From the NCBI GenBank assembly GCA_023133515.1, contig JAGLWI010000006.1:1-64000 (forward strand): a DNA stretch of 64,000 nt, written 5' to 3'. The first letter of the stretch is position 1, and every line of letters starts with the position of its first letter. The notes beneath the pieces were generated by a model. That model was not told the DNA's origin. It worked only from the letters and a program-made list of their open reading frames with translations, and searched no databases. The DNA comes from Candidatus Babeliales bacterium (GTDB lineage Bacteria > Babelota > Babeliae > Babelales > UASB340). The translations under genes were made by a program, and so were the position numbers. Below, piece by piece: positions 18,004-28,103 of this stretch.

Positions 18004-19368
18004 CTATATCAAAGAACCAAGCATATTTGCAACACCAACATTTTTTATTTTAAGATATACAAAAGTACCAATAATGTCATCTCCACCTTCAAATAAAACT
18101 CTAATGTTTCCTTGAGTCCTTGCTAAGAGTTTATCATTTGCTAAACGTTTTTCAACTAAACATTTTAATGTCTTACCAACATTTAAAAAATTTAGATCCT
18201 TGCTAATTTGACGTTGCATTTCTTGCAATGCCTCTAACCTCTTCAATTTTACTTTTTTTGGACAATCATCTTTTAGCAAAGCAGCTCTTGTATATTTGCG
18301 AGGAGAATAAATAAAAGAAAAAACATTATAAAATTTTACTTCTTTTAAAACTTTACATGTCTGTAAATAATCTTGTTCTGTTTCTCCAGGAAACCCAACT
18401 ATAACGTCTGTAGAAATTGTTGCCTCTGACAAAATATCTTTTATCCAGCCAATCTGCTCTAGATACTGTTCAACTGTATATATCCTATTCATAACTCTTA
18501 AAATTTTATTCGAACCTGATTGTATTGGATAGTGTACAAACCCACAAAGTTTATCTTTATTATCAGCCATAACATGCAAAACATCTTTTGTCATATCTTT
18601 AGGATGAGAACTTACAAATCTAACCCAAAAATCACCATCAATTTTCGCAACATCATTTAATAATTTAGCAAAACCTTTACCACTTTGTGGATCTTTATAT
18701 GAATTTACATTTTGCCCCAAAAGCATTATTTCTTTTGCTCCACTAGCAACATCTTGTTCAACTCTTTTTAAAATTTCATTTGCTGGATAACTTTTTTCTC
18801 GGCCCCTAGTAAATGGAACAATACAATAACTACAATAGTTGTTACAACCAGTCATAATATTTATAAAAGACTTCTTTAATTCATTGTTACTATTTTTAAA
18901 ACCTCCCATATATAAATTTGAAAAGTTTTGTTTGCTCAAAATCAAATCTTCGTTTTGTTCAAAAAATTCATCTGAAATTTTATAATAAATCTTTTTTTCC
19001 ACATTAAGTTTTAAAACCAAATCTATAATGTAATTTTTTAAAAGGCTTGAATCTTCTTTTACTCCAAAAACAAAATCTACTAGTCCAAAACGAGAAAAAA
19101 TCTCTTTTTTCCGATAACTTGCAACACAACCTATAACGCCTATTTTTAAATATGGTTTTAAATTTTTAAATTTTACAAAACTACCAAGATAAGAAAAAAA
19201 TTTTTCTTCAGCCCTTTCTCTAATGGCACATGTATTGATAAAAATCAAATCTGCATCTTTTTCATTTGAAACCTGTTTTGCCCCAAGCTGCATAAGATAA
19301 TTTGACAACGCCTGAGAATCTGCAACATTTGCCTGACAACCATAAGTTTTTATAAAAAAATTAATCAT
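18004..19368 (-). CDS. miaB: tRNA-2-methylthio-N6-dimethylallyladenosine synthase
   Basis: FFIKTYGCQANVADS; radical SAM GCNNYCSYCIVPFTRGREKS; C-terminal TRAM-like region. Confidence 0.92.
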   Translation of the reverse strand: MINFFIKTYGCQANVADSQALSNYLMQLGAKQVSNEKDADLIFINTCAIRERAEEKFFSYLGSFVKFKNLKPYLKIGVIGCVASYRKKEIFSRFGLVDFVFGVKEDSSLLKNYIIDLVLKLNVEKKIYYKISDEFFEQNEDLILSKQNFSNLYMGGFKNSNNELKKSFINIMTGCNNYCSYCIVPFTRGREKSYPANEILKRVEQDVASGAKEIMLLGQNVNSYKDPQSGKGFAKLLNDVAKIDGDFWVRFVSSHPKDMTKDVLHVMADNKDKLCGFVHYPIQSGSNKILRVMNRIYTVEQYLEQIGWIKDILSEATISTDVIVGFPGETEQDYLQTCKVLKEVKFYNVFSFIYSPRKYTRAALLKDDCPKKVKLKRLEALQEMQRQISKDLNFLNVGKTLKCLVEKRLANDKLLARTQGNIRVLFEGGDDIIGTFVYLKIKNVGVANMLGSLI

Positions 19369-19541
19369 AAGAACTGCTAAATATTAATTTATTATTTAAT
19401 TTCATTCGTATTACAAGATACTTTTTATCATATTTTTTAGTATAAACAAAGCCAAAAAACGAGCAAATAGTTGGCATAAAACCTAAAAAGCTGTAAAATT
19501 ATCTATCAATAAACATTTTTTAATAATAAAGAAAGGAAGCA

Positions 19542-20672
19542 ATGGCAATTCAAGCAGGTTTGGTTGGACTACCAAATGTTGGAAAATCAACACTTTTCAA
19601 TGCACTAACCAAATCTAGCGTTCCTGCAGAAAATTATCCATTTTGTACAATAGACCCACATGTTGCAATAACACCTGTTAACGATCATCGCCTTGATAAC
19701 CTAATCAAAATATTTAACTCAAAAAAAAGAGTATCTGCAACAGTGCAATTTTCCGACATAGCTGGCCTTGTAAAAGGTGCTGCAACCGGCGAAGGACTAG
19801 GAAATCAATTTTTAGGTCACATAATAGATGTTGATCTAATTCTGCATGTTATTCGTTGCTTTGAAAATGATGATATTACACATGTTTCCCAAAAAATTGA
19901 TCCTTTAGAAGATTTTGAGATTGTATGCGCCGAACTTATGCTAAAAGATCTTGAATCTATAGAAAAAAGAGAAGTAAAAGTTTTAAATATTTTAAAAACA
20001 TCAAAAAATAAAAATCTATCTTCACAACAAATCAATGAATTAGAAAAAGAAAAAAAGTTAATTGAGGAAGTAAAAATTGCAATTCAGGAAGGTAATTTAG
20101 ATAAAATTTATGCTATAGTAAAAAAATATAAAAAAGAAAATATTAAAACAATTTCTCTTTTATCAGCAAAAAATTATCTTATCATTGCAAATTTTTCTGA
20201 AGAAGATTTTCAAGGGAAAAAATATCTTAATAATATAAATTATAAAAATCTTATAAAAAAATTTGGTCAAGATAAAGTTATCCCAGTTTCTGCAAAAATT
20301 GAATCCGAAATTTCACAGCTTAAAGATGAAGAAAAAAAAGAAATGTTGGAATCATTAGAAATAACAGAAAGTGGTCTTGATAATATTATAAAAAAAACTT
20401 ACGAAAGCCTTGGACTTATAACATTTTTTACAGCAGGTCCTACGGAAGCTCATGCTTGGAGCATTAAAAAAAATACAAATGTTGTACAAGCAGCAGGAAC
20501 AATTCATTCTGATATGGAGCGTGGTTTCATCTGCGCCCAAATTTATAACTGTAAGGATATTTTCGAATTAAGAAATGAACCTGCATTAAAAAATGCAGGA
20601 AAAATTAGAACTGAAGGAAAAGATTATATTGTTCAAAATGGAGACGTTTTATTAATCAGATTTAATGTCTAA
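19542..20672 (+). CDS. ychF: Redox-regulated ATPase YchF
   Basis: GLVGLPNVGKSTLFNALTKSSVPAENYPFCTIDPH; FSDIAGLVKGAATGEGLGNQFL; TGS-like C-terminus. Confidence 0.95.
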   Translation: MAIQAGLVGLPNVGKSTLFNALTKSSVPAENYPFCTIDPHVAITPVNDHRLDNLIKIFNSKKRVSATVQFSDIAGLVKGAATGEGLGNQFLGHIIDVDLILHVIRCFENDDITHVSQKIDPLEDFEIVCAELMLKDLESIEKREVKVLNILKTSKNKNLSSQQINELEKEKKLIEEVKIAIQEGNLDKIYAIVKKYKKENIKTISLLSAKNYLIIANFSEEDFQGKKYLNNINYKNLIKKFGQDKVIPVSAKIESEISQLKDEEKKEMLESLEITESGLDNIIKKTYESLGLITFFTAGPTEAHAWSIKKNTNVVQAAGTIHSDMERGFICAQIYNCKDIFELRNEPALKNAGKIRTEGKDYIVQNGDVLLIRFNV

Positions 20673-20707
20673 ATTTTAAAATAAATATTAATTTTAAATT
20701 CTATAAA

Positions 20708-21475
20708 TTATAAACCAGTTGGAATATCAACAAAAACAGTATCTACTTTAAATTCATCTTTTACTATTTCTGATAGAGCTTTTACTCCTAAAGTCTCTGT
20801 TGCATGATGACCTGCAAAAATAATATTGATTCCAATATCTTTTGCTAAATGATACATCTCTGTAGCATCCCCAGTTAGATACAAATCAACACCAAGCTCA
20901 ATAGCCTCATTCAAAAATTTATAATTTGCTCCACCTCCAGAACAAACTGCAATTGTAGAAATTTTTTCTTTTCCAAAATTAAGAACTTTACATGAAGAAC
21001 CAATTTTTTCTTCCAAAACAGATCTAATTTGACTAACTGTTTTTGGATCTTTTGTCTTTCCAATAAAACTTATAAATTCTCCATAGAAATAACAAAATTC
21101 TTTATCTTTTTTAAAACCAAGAAGATTTAACAACTGAGCATTGTTTCCAGATTCAGGATGAGCATCTAATGGAAGATGACTTGCATACAAAGAAATTTCA
21201 TTTTTCAAAAGAAAATCTAAGCGATTTTTTGTATAATCTACTGTACTTGGATTAGCACCCTTCCAAAACATTCCATGGTGGACAACAATCATATCAACAT
21301 TTAATTCCTTTGCTTTTTGAAATGTTTTAATACCAGCATCAACAGCAAAAAGAATTTTTTCAATCTGTTTCCTACCTTCAACCTGTAAGCCATTCCATGA
21401 ATCATCTTTATTCTTAAACTTTTCTATATTCAAATATTTATTCAAAAAAGAAACAATTTCTTTCAACTCAATCAT
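20708..21475 (-). CDS. Nif3-like dinuclear metal center protein
   Basis: DSWNGLQVEG; VHHGMFWKG; YASHLPLDAHPESGNNAQL; GHHATETLGVKAL. Confidence 0.9.
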   Translation of the reverse strand: MIELKEIVSFLNKYLNIEKFKNKDDSWNGLQVEGRKQIEKILFAVDAGIKTFQKAKELNVDMIVVHHGMFWKGANPSTVDYTKNRLDFLLKNEISLYASHLPLDAHPESGNNAQLLNLLGFKKDKEFCYFYGEFISFIGKTKDPKTVSQIRSVLEEKIGSSCKVLNFGKEKISTIAVCSGGGANYKFLNEAIELGVDLYLTGDATEMYHLAKDIGINIIFAGHHATETLGVKALSEIVKDEFKVDTVFVDIPTGL

Positions 21476-23312
21476 TCAGTTTCTCCCACATTTTAAATTT
21501 TTCCTCAATTTCTTTTTTCAAAATTTTTATTTTCGAATATACATCATCATATTCTTTAGTCCCATATCTTAAACTTGCAAGCTTTTCTGAAAATATCGAT
21601 ATCTCAATTTCTATTTTTTCAATTCTAGTTTCAATATTTCTTATCTTTTTTCTGTACTCATATAATTGTTTATTTGTTTTTTTATTAGATTCTTTTTGCC
21701 CTTTTTTTAATTTTTGAGGTTGCTTTTTAACAGGTTTTTCTTGTTCAAGTTTTTGAAGTAAAAAAGAATCATAATTTCCACAATATTTAAAAATACCATT
21801 TGGTCTTAATTCTAAAATATGCGTTGAAAGTTCATTCAAAAAATCACGGTCGTGAGAAACAAATAAAATTGTACCAGTAAACTGTTTTAAAACATTAAGC
21901 AAAACCTCTTTCGATTCTAAATCCAAGTGATTTGTAGGTTCATCTAAAATCAAAAAATTTGCATCTTGAAGCAAAACTTTTACCATTGCAACCCGATTTT
22001 TCTCTCCACCACTCAAAACATTAATTTTTTTATAAACATCATCGCCTTCAAACAAAAATGCTCCAAGTACGCTTCTTACTCTACATCTTTGTTCCGATGA
22101 GGAACATGAATTTTCAACTTCATTCAAAATATCATTATCAAGATTTAGTGATCTGTTTTGGTCTTGCTCAAATATAACAGTTTCAACGTTATAACCCAAT
22201 TCTACGGACCCACTTTTTAATTTATACTTTCCACAGATTACATCTAAAAGAGTAGTTTTTCCTGTCCCATTTGGAGCAATAATTGCAACCTTCTGTCCTC
22301 GTTCTATCTCAAAATTAACCTCTTTAAAAATTTGTTTTGAATCAAAAGAAAAAGCCAAATCTTTAACATTTAAAACTACCCGTCCAGACCGTTTAATATT
22401 CGAAAAATTAAATTTTACAATTTTCTGTTTTTTACCAAATCTTACAGGTTCAATTTTTTGCAAAGATTTTATGATACTTTGTACCATTTTTGCTTTTGTA
22501 GCCTTTGCTCTAAATCTTTCTACAACTTTTTGCTGTTTTTTAATAAACTTTTGTTGCTCTATATATTTTTTCTCCAAAAGTCTATTTCTTTCTTCTTTTT
22601 GCTTTAAATATTCAGAATAATTCCCTCTATAAACATTTAACATTCCTAGAGCAACCTCAAAAATATAATCACAAAGATGATCCAAAAAATATTTATCATG
22701 GCAAACAAGAACAAATCCAAAATCAGAATCTTTTAAAAAATTTAAAAACCAATCTTTTGCAACTAAATCTAAGTGATTTGTAGGTTCATCAAAAAGATAA
22801 AAATCTGCTTTTTGTAACAAAAGTTTTGCCAATACAAGCCTCATTTTCCAACCAACACTCAAAGTTTCTACTGACTTTTCAAACTGATTCTGTTCAAAAC
22901 CTAATCCCAGTAAAACTTTTTTAGCCTCTGCAAGTTTTCTTTCATAATCTAAATCCAACAATTTTTGCTGCAATATAGAATATCTTTCTACATCAAAACT
23001 TTTCTCAATTGTACACAGCTCTTTTTTAATTTTTACAAGATCATCAAATGCTTCCAACGCCTCATTTAAAACAGATTGCGTTGACATAAGAACTACATGC
23101 TGTGGCATATACGCAATTTTACAATCCTTTTGCAACAAAATTTTTCCAGAATCAATATCATGATTGCCACCAATAACATTCAATAACGTAGTTTTTCCAG
23201 AGCCATTACGCCCAACAAGACCAATACGTTGGCCTTTATTAATATTAAAAGAAATATTATCAAAAATTATCTGTTGGCCAAACCCAAGAGAAACATCTTT
23301 TGCACTTAACAT
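21468..23312 (-). CDS. ABC-F family ATP-binding protein (Uup/EttA-like)
   Basis: Two ABC domains (GRNGSGKTTLLN, APNGTGKTTLLD) without TM segments; C-terminal coiled coil. Confidence 0.92.
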   Translation of the reverse strand: MLSAKDVSLGFGQQIIFDNISFNINKGQRIGLVGRNGSGKTTLLNVIGGNHDIDSGKILLQKDCKIAYMPQHVVLMSTQSVLNEALEAFDDLVKIKKELCTIEKSFDVERYSILQQKLLDLDYERKLAEAKKVLLGLGFEQNQFEKSVETLSVGWKMRLVLAKLLLQKADFYLFDEPTNHLDLVAKDWFLNFLKDSDFGFVLVCHDKYFLDHLCDYIFEVALGMLNVYRGNYSEYLKQKEERNRLLEKKYIEQQKFIKKQQKVVERFRAKATKAKMVQSIIKSLQKIEPVRFGKKQKIVKFNFSNIKRSGRVVLNVKDLAFSFDSKQIFKEVNFEIERGQKVAIIAPNGTGKTTLLDVICGKYKLKSGSVELGYNVETVIFEQDQNRSLNLDNDILNEVENSCSSSEQRCRVRSVLGAFLFEGDDVYKKINVLSGGEKNRVAMVKVLLQDANFLILDEPTNHLDLESKEVLLNVLKQFTGTILFVSHDRDFLNELSTHILELRPNGIFKYCGNYDSFLLQKLEQEKPVKKQPQKLKKGQKESNKKTNKQLYEYRKKIRNIETRIEKIEIEISIFSEKLASLRYGTKEYDDVYSKIKILKKEIEEKFKMWEKLND

Positions 23313-23314
23313 TT

Positions 23315-24478
23315 TTATATTCCAATTCTTCGTTTCTTTAAATTTTTCTGAGATACAAAAAATCTTTTTTTGCTATCAATACCTATCTTTTGAATAAGAT
23401 GATAAAAAAACTCTCTATCAGGACCTTTCACAACAGCCTGCTCATGAGATTCATATAGAACAACAGGATATCCACGCCCCTTTAATGATTGGTCCAGTAC
23501 AGTATCACAAATCAAATCTAAATATTTTCTGTTTTGCACGATCCATTTTAAAGTCTCTATTCTAACAATTTCTTCACCAATGTTAAAATAAAAAAAACAT
23601 GGTTTTAAATGATCAGGATACTCTTTTACAATTTTTGAATTACTATAAAAAATTGTTGAACGTTCAAAAGTCTTTAAAAATGATCTTACTATTTGCGTAT
23701 CAACTAAAGCATCAACAGCTTTACATGGAAAATCATGATACTTTGAATGACAAGAAATACAATCTGCGTAATCAAATTTACATAATCCCAACTTTATCAG
23801 ATTTATAATCTCCTTGCTCTTCGGAAAACTTATATAACCACAAAGCAATATTTCATTTTTATAAAATTTATCTAAACATGAAAGATAACTTTTTAAAAAA
23901 TGCCTCTTTACTTCAAACTGTTTTCCCTCTAAAAACCAAAAAATCAAACTTCCATCAACAAAGCAAACAGGATTTTTATCTTTATACTCAATTGCTTTTT
24001 GATGCAAAAACATTAATTCCAATTCTTCTCTTTTCAAATCCACAAGATCACGACTAAATAAAATTTTTTCATCATAATCAATTATATCTTGAATCAAAAA
24101 AACTTGTGGGTATGAAAAAAGTTTAACCCTCTCTGTTTTTGAAAACAATCTATGATAATCAATAAAACACCCACCGGAATTTATTAAAAAACAATTTGCT
24201 CCACTAACATGCCTATCAGGATAAATTTGAGAACCATCAACCGCTAAAACCGAATATTCTTTCAAATTACTATTTACCCGAAAAGAATCAAGCAAATTCC
24301 CATCCCAAAAAGGTACCAGAAATGAGCTATTGGAATTTTTTACTCTTAATAAAAAATCAGAATCCTGTGCAATTTCTTGTAACTTTTTTTGCGCTAAATA
24401 ATTCTGATCTTTTAAATCTGGAAAAATTTTTTCTATTAAAGCTGATATCTGAGAGATAACTTTATTACGATCTAACAT
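23315..24478 (-). CDS. NurA-domain nuclease-like protein
   Basis: YSVLAVDGSQIYPDRH, CFVDGSLIFWFLEG, YESHEQAVVKGPDREFFYHLI resemble NurA-family acidic and C-terminal motifs. Confidence 0.65.
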   Translation of the reverse strand: MLDRNKVISQISALIEKIFPDLKDQNYLAQKKLQEIAQDSDFLLRVKNSNSSFLVPFWDGNLLDSFRVNSNLKEYSVLAVDGSQIYPDRHVSGANCFLINSGGCFIDYHRLFSKTERVKLFSYPQVFLIQDIIDYDEKILFSRDLVDLKREELELMFLHQKAIEYKDKNPVCFVDGSLIFWFLEGKQFEVKRHFLKSYLSCLDKFYKNEILLCGYISFPKSKEIINLIKLGLCKFDYADCISCHSKYHDFPCKAVDALVDTQIVRSFLKTFERSTIFYSNSKIVKEYPDHLKPCFFYFNIGEEIVRIETLKWIVQNRKYLDLICDTVLDQSLKGRGYPVVLYESHEQAVVKGPDREFFYHLIQKIGIDSKKRFFVSQKNLKKRRIGI

Positions 24479-24501
24479 ATCTTCTCTTCTTATAATAAAA
24501 A

Positions 24502-25128
24502 TTAAGAATTATTTTTATACAAAACAAACTGTAATAAAAAAATTAAATAAAATAAAATCCCTTTCAGATCTGCATATAATATCTGAGAAGGTAATTTTAA
24601 AATTAATGCCGCAAAACCCTCAAAAGAATATGCCAATAAAACTATCAGCACAAAATATAAGCTAAATCCTTTAATTGACTTTTTCATATATATTTTAAAA
24701 ATTTGAGGAAATTTTTTAAAAAAGCTTATTCCTATTGGTAACCATCCTAAAAAATAACCCCATGTTAGATTATAATTAGTTACATAAAAAATAAGAATTA
24801 ATACCAAAAAAAAATTTATAAAATAAATAAATAAAAACTTATTATTTTTATGATTAGTATAATAAAAATATCGTTGAAAAATTAAAACCAAAATAAGAAA
24901 AAAATATAACGGATTAAAAATTTTATATACCAAAGGAAGCTTAGTCGAAAAAGTAAATCCAACATAACAAGCTTGACTATTCAAAAGCCCTAAAAGGAAC
25001 AGATCACTTAATCCACTAGTTGTTTTCAATTTGAAATTAAGAAAAATCTGTGGAACAAAACTCGACAAAAAAATAATACCTGATATCCATACTGCAACAT
25101 TTGCAACAATATTTGGTTGTTTAATCAT
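24502..25128 (-). CDS. PQ-loop repeat membrane transporter-like protein (copy A)
   Basis: FLSSFVPQIFLNFKLKTTSGLSDLFLLG and FFKKFPQIFKIYMKKSIKGFSLYFV; seven-TM-like profile. Confidence 0.75.
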   Translation of the reverse strand: MIKQPNIVANVAVWISGIIFLSSFVPQIFLNFKLKTTSGLSDLFLLGLLNSQACYVGFTFSTKLPLVYKIFNPLYFFLILVLIFQRYFYYTNHKNNKFLFIYFINFFLVLILIFYVTNYNLTWGYFLGWLPIGISFFKKFPQIFKIYMKKSIKGFSLYFVLIVLLAYSFEGFAALILKLPSQILYADLKGILFYLIFLLQFVLYKNNS

Positions 25129-25231
25129 AGTAAGAAGATATAATAATCAAAAAATATTTAAATAAAGATCTTTGTGATAAACTAATTTATCTTTTATAAT
25201 TTTATATTAACATTTTAACGAAAGGAAAACA

Positions 25232-25939
25232 ATGAAAAGATTCATTATTACAGGAGTATTTGCATCAATCTTGGCATTAAATTTAAATATAACTAGTTAT
25301 TCAATGTCAACACCAGAAACAAATTTAGGCACAATAATTGGAAAACATTTAGCTCAAACAGCCATTGATAAATACCCAAATGAAATAAAAAATATTTATT
25401 TAGAATCATCAAAGTTTATTATGGAATTATTTCCTATTTACAAAAAGCTATTAAATTTTTCCGAAAAACAAAATTCAAATTATAACAAAATTGAAAATGA
25501 AATAAATAAAATGAATTTTTTAACAGCTTTGATAGGAATAAATGAATTAATTTTGTCTCATCTAAAAATGATAGCAAAAGAAATAGATGAAGAAAAATTT
25601 AAAGTTAAAATTAAAGATCTCTTCAACAAATTAGCCATAAATTTTAATAAAATGGAAATACCTTTTTCAATCAAAAATTTTAAACTTGAACAATCAGCTG
25701 AAATAGATTTAGAAACCATTCCCTTTTATAATAAAAGTATTATAAAGATAATAATTAATCTAAAAGGATTTATTAAAGAATTTTCTTATGTAGAAAATAC
25801 AGAAAGAAATATTATTAATAGAAAATGTCATTTGAAGCTAGAAAATGATCGAGAAATAAATTTTGATACAAGCTATCTTCCATTTATAATACAATCTTTT
25901 ATAAATGAAATAAAATCTTTTATAGAAAATAACAGATAA
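25232..25939 (+). CDS. Secreted hypothetical protein
   Basis: RBS cgaaaggaaaac, signal-peptide-like N-terminus. Confidence 0.6.
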   Translation: MKRFIITGVFASILALNLNITSYSMSTPETNLGTIIGKHLAQTAIDKYPNEIKNIYLESSKFIMELFPIYKKLLNFSEKQNSNYNKIENEINKMNFLTALIGINELILSHLKMIAKEIDEEKFKVKIKDLFNKLAINFNKMEIPFSIKNFKLEQSAEIDLETIPFYNKSIIKIIINLKGFIKEFSYVENTERNIINRKCHLKLENDREINFDTSYLPFIIQSFINEIKSFIENNR

Positions 25940-25957
25940 AAAATTAACTATAAAAAA

Positions 25958-25987
25958 GGGCTCAGATTAAAACATTAATCTGAGCCC
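25958..25987. terminator. Bidirectional intrinsic terminator
   Basis: aaaaaagggctcagattaa-aaca-ttaatctgagccctttttt between convergent genes. Confidence 0.9.
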
Positions 25988-25991
25988 TTTT

Positions 25992-26630
25992 TTATTTATA
26001 TTCAGAATACTTCCAAAACTGAACACAAAATATTGAATAGATTATAAGGCCACGTAATGCGATCAATAACGATTGAATTGGCCAATTTAAAACAAAAGCT
26101 ATTATAAACTCAATAAGATTCCCTACAGCAATCATTGAAACAAGTAAAAAACTAAATCCCTTAACTGATTTAGTCTGGTATATTTTAAATACTTGAGGCA
26201 ACTGATAAACAGACCATATCACCATAGCAACCCATCCGGCACACATTCCAACAATCTTTGGAGAATTCAAGAAAATAAATATTGCTGTAATAATAATTAA
26301 TAAACCAATAAAATAAAGCTTTAAAGATCCAAAACAAATTTGAATATCTCTATAAAAAAATCGCTGAAAAACTATCAATGCAACAGCAAGAAGGGCAAAT
26401 GGACCCATTATTCGGTAAACAACAGGAAAATTTAATCCATATACATAAAAAATATGCGCTGCATAACCAGAAAAATATCCCAAAATATACAAATCACTCA
26501 ATCCACTAGTTGTTTTCATTTTATAATTAAGAAATAATTGTGGCAAAAGAGCTCCTAAATAAGAAATGTTAATAAACCACATAAAAAATGTTATCAAAAA
26601 ATTTGGTTCCATAATAATTCCCCCGATCAA
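25992..26630 (-). CDS. PQ-loop repeat membrane transporter-like protein (copy B)
   Basis: YLGALLPQLFLNYKMKTTSGLSDLYILGY and YQLPQVFKIYQTKSVKGFSFLLV; paralogous to 24502..25128. Confidence 0.75.
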   Translation of the reverse strand: MIGGIIMEPNFLITFFMWFINISYLGALLPQLFLNYKMKTTSGLSDLYILGYFSGYAAHIFYVYGLNFPVVYRIMGPFALLAVALIVFQRFFYRDIQICFGSLKLYFIGLLIIITAIFIFLNSPKIVGMCAGWVAMVIWSVYQLPQVFKIYQTKSVKGFSFLLVSMIAVGNLIEFIIAFVLNWPIQSLLIALRGLIIYSIFCVQFWKYSEYK

Positions 26631-26831
26631 GAAATTTTCAATTCCATTCCGTTATTAATTTACATTGAAATAAAGTATAAAAACAAGAATTAAGATACAA
26701 AAAATGCAAATTTATACCACAAAATCATCATCTTTTGCTAATAAAATCAAATTTAGATATAAAATTTGAAATAAATGAATAAACCTTTCATAAATAAAAA
26801 TTAATTATATAGATTAATAAAAGGATTAAAA

Positions 26832-28067
26832 ATGAATAAAAAACATTTTATACTATTTATAATATTAACCATAATTACTAATCATCTTTTTTGTATGAAA
26901 TTACCTCCGATAAATAAAAAACGTTCTAATGAAAGTTCAAAATCATCTTCTTCAAAAAGCTCAAATCAATCTTGTTACTTTCCTCCAATTCATAAAAAGA
27001 AAAAAAATATTTCAAATGAATTATATGAATTATTAAAAAATACAAATACTAATCTTGCCAATGCTTTTAGTTATTTTTGTAATAATAACAAAAAAGCATC
27101 AAATCAAATGATACAAAAATACATAAATAATATAAAAATAAAGAAAACAAGACTTAAAAATTATATTAATTCTAAACTAAGTGAAAAAAATCAAATAAAA
27201 TTAAATTTTTTCTTTGAAATTTATCCTGAATTAGATCTAATGAGATCTTGTGAATGTTTTAAAAGAAAAGAGTTTAATGATTCAATTCGTTATTGCTTAA
27301 AATCTTTATCACAATACTATTCTGAAATTTGGGCAATGTGTCCAATATGGTATTTTTGTTATAATGATACTAAATATTCAATGAATTATTATTCACTTAC
27401 AAACTTAATACAAAAAATAAATATTGCTGAAAACTTATATAACAAAATTATAAATTTTATAAACTCTCCCTGCTTCCCTAAAATAAAATATGAAAAACAA
27501 TATCAAATAACACCAATAAAAAACTATAATTCACATAAAAAATACAGTTCTATAGTAAATATGTTTTCTAATTTTTTAGATTCAAATATAATTAAAAAAC
27601 CTAATCAATGGTTATTTAAAAATGATTATTTTCAAAAAGCAAAAAAATACTTTTTGGAATCATATAATTTTTATATTTATCCTTCTAAATATTTTATTCA
27701 AATTCACCAAACCAAAAATGTTATTTACCACAACAAACTAAAAACTTACCAAGAAGCCTTAAAAAGCTGCATTTATTCTTTACATAATTCCTCTTTGGGA
27801 ATAACAACTGATTACGACAATTTGCATAAATATTATTACCATTTTATACTTCTTTTTAATAAAGAAATTACTTATTATAAACAAAATGATCCTGATTATT
27901 ATTTTAAAATAATAAATTATTATCCAGACAAAATACAAAAATGCATTAACAACATAAAAAGTTTAAAAATTTTGCTTGTAAAAACTAATCAATTGAAGCA
28001 ACATATTGAAAAATCAATTAATCATATACAAACTCAAATAAGAAAAATTCACTTTGATAGTTATTAA
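26832..28067 (+). CDS. Secreted hypothetical protein, Asn/Lys/Tyr rich
   Basis: RBS ataaaaggattaaaa, N-terminal signal ending in LFC; no recognised domain. Confidence 0.65.
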   Translation: MNKKHFILFIILTIITNHLFCMKLPPINKKRSNESSKSSSSKSSNQSCYFPPIHKKKKNISNELYELLKNTNTNLANAFSYFCNNNKKASNQMIQKYINNIKIKKTRLKNYINSKLSEKNQIKLNFFFEIYPELDLMRSCECFKRKEFNDSIRYCLKSLSQYYSEIWAMCPIWYFCYNDTKYSMNYYSLTNLIQKINIAENLYNKIINFINSPCFPKIKYEKQYQITPIKNYNSHKKYSSIVNMFSNFLDSNIIKKPNQWLFKNDYFQKAKKYFLESYNFYIYPSKYFIQIHQTKNVIYHNKLKTYQEALKSCIYSLHNSSLGITTDYDNLHKYYYHFILLFNKEITYYKQNDPDYYFKIINYYPDKIQKCINNIKSLKILLVKTNQLKQHIEKSINHIQTQIRKIHFDSY

Positions 28068-28103
28068 AAAACATAAAATATAAAACAAACAAGATATTTA
28101 ACA

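Noticed and set aside
17906-18115. 69-aa + strand ORF (MEAAPGIEPGIAVLQTAALPLGYAA...)
   Set aside because: Antisense translation of tRNA-Cys; common spurious ORF.
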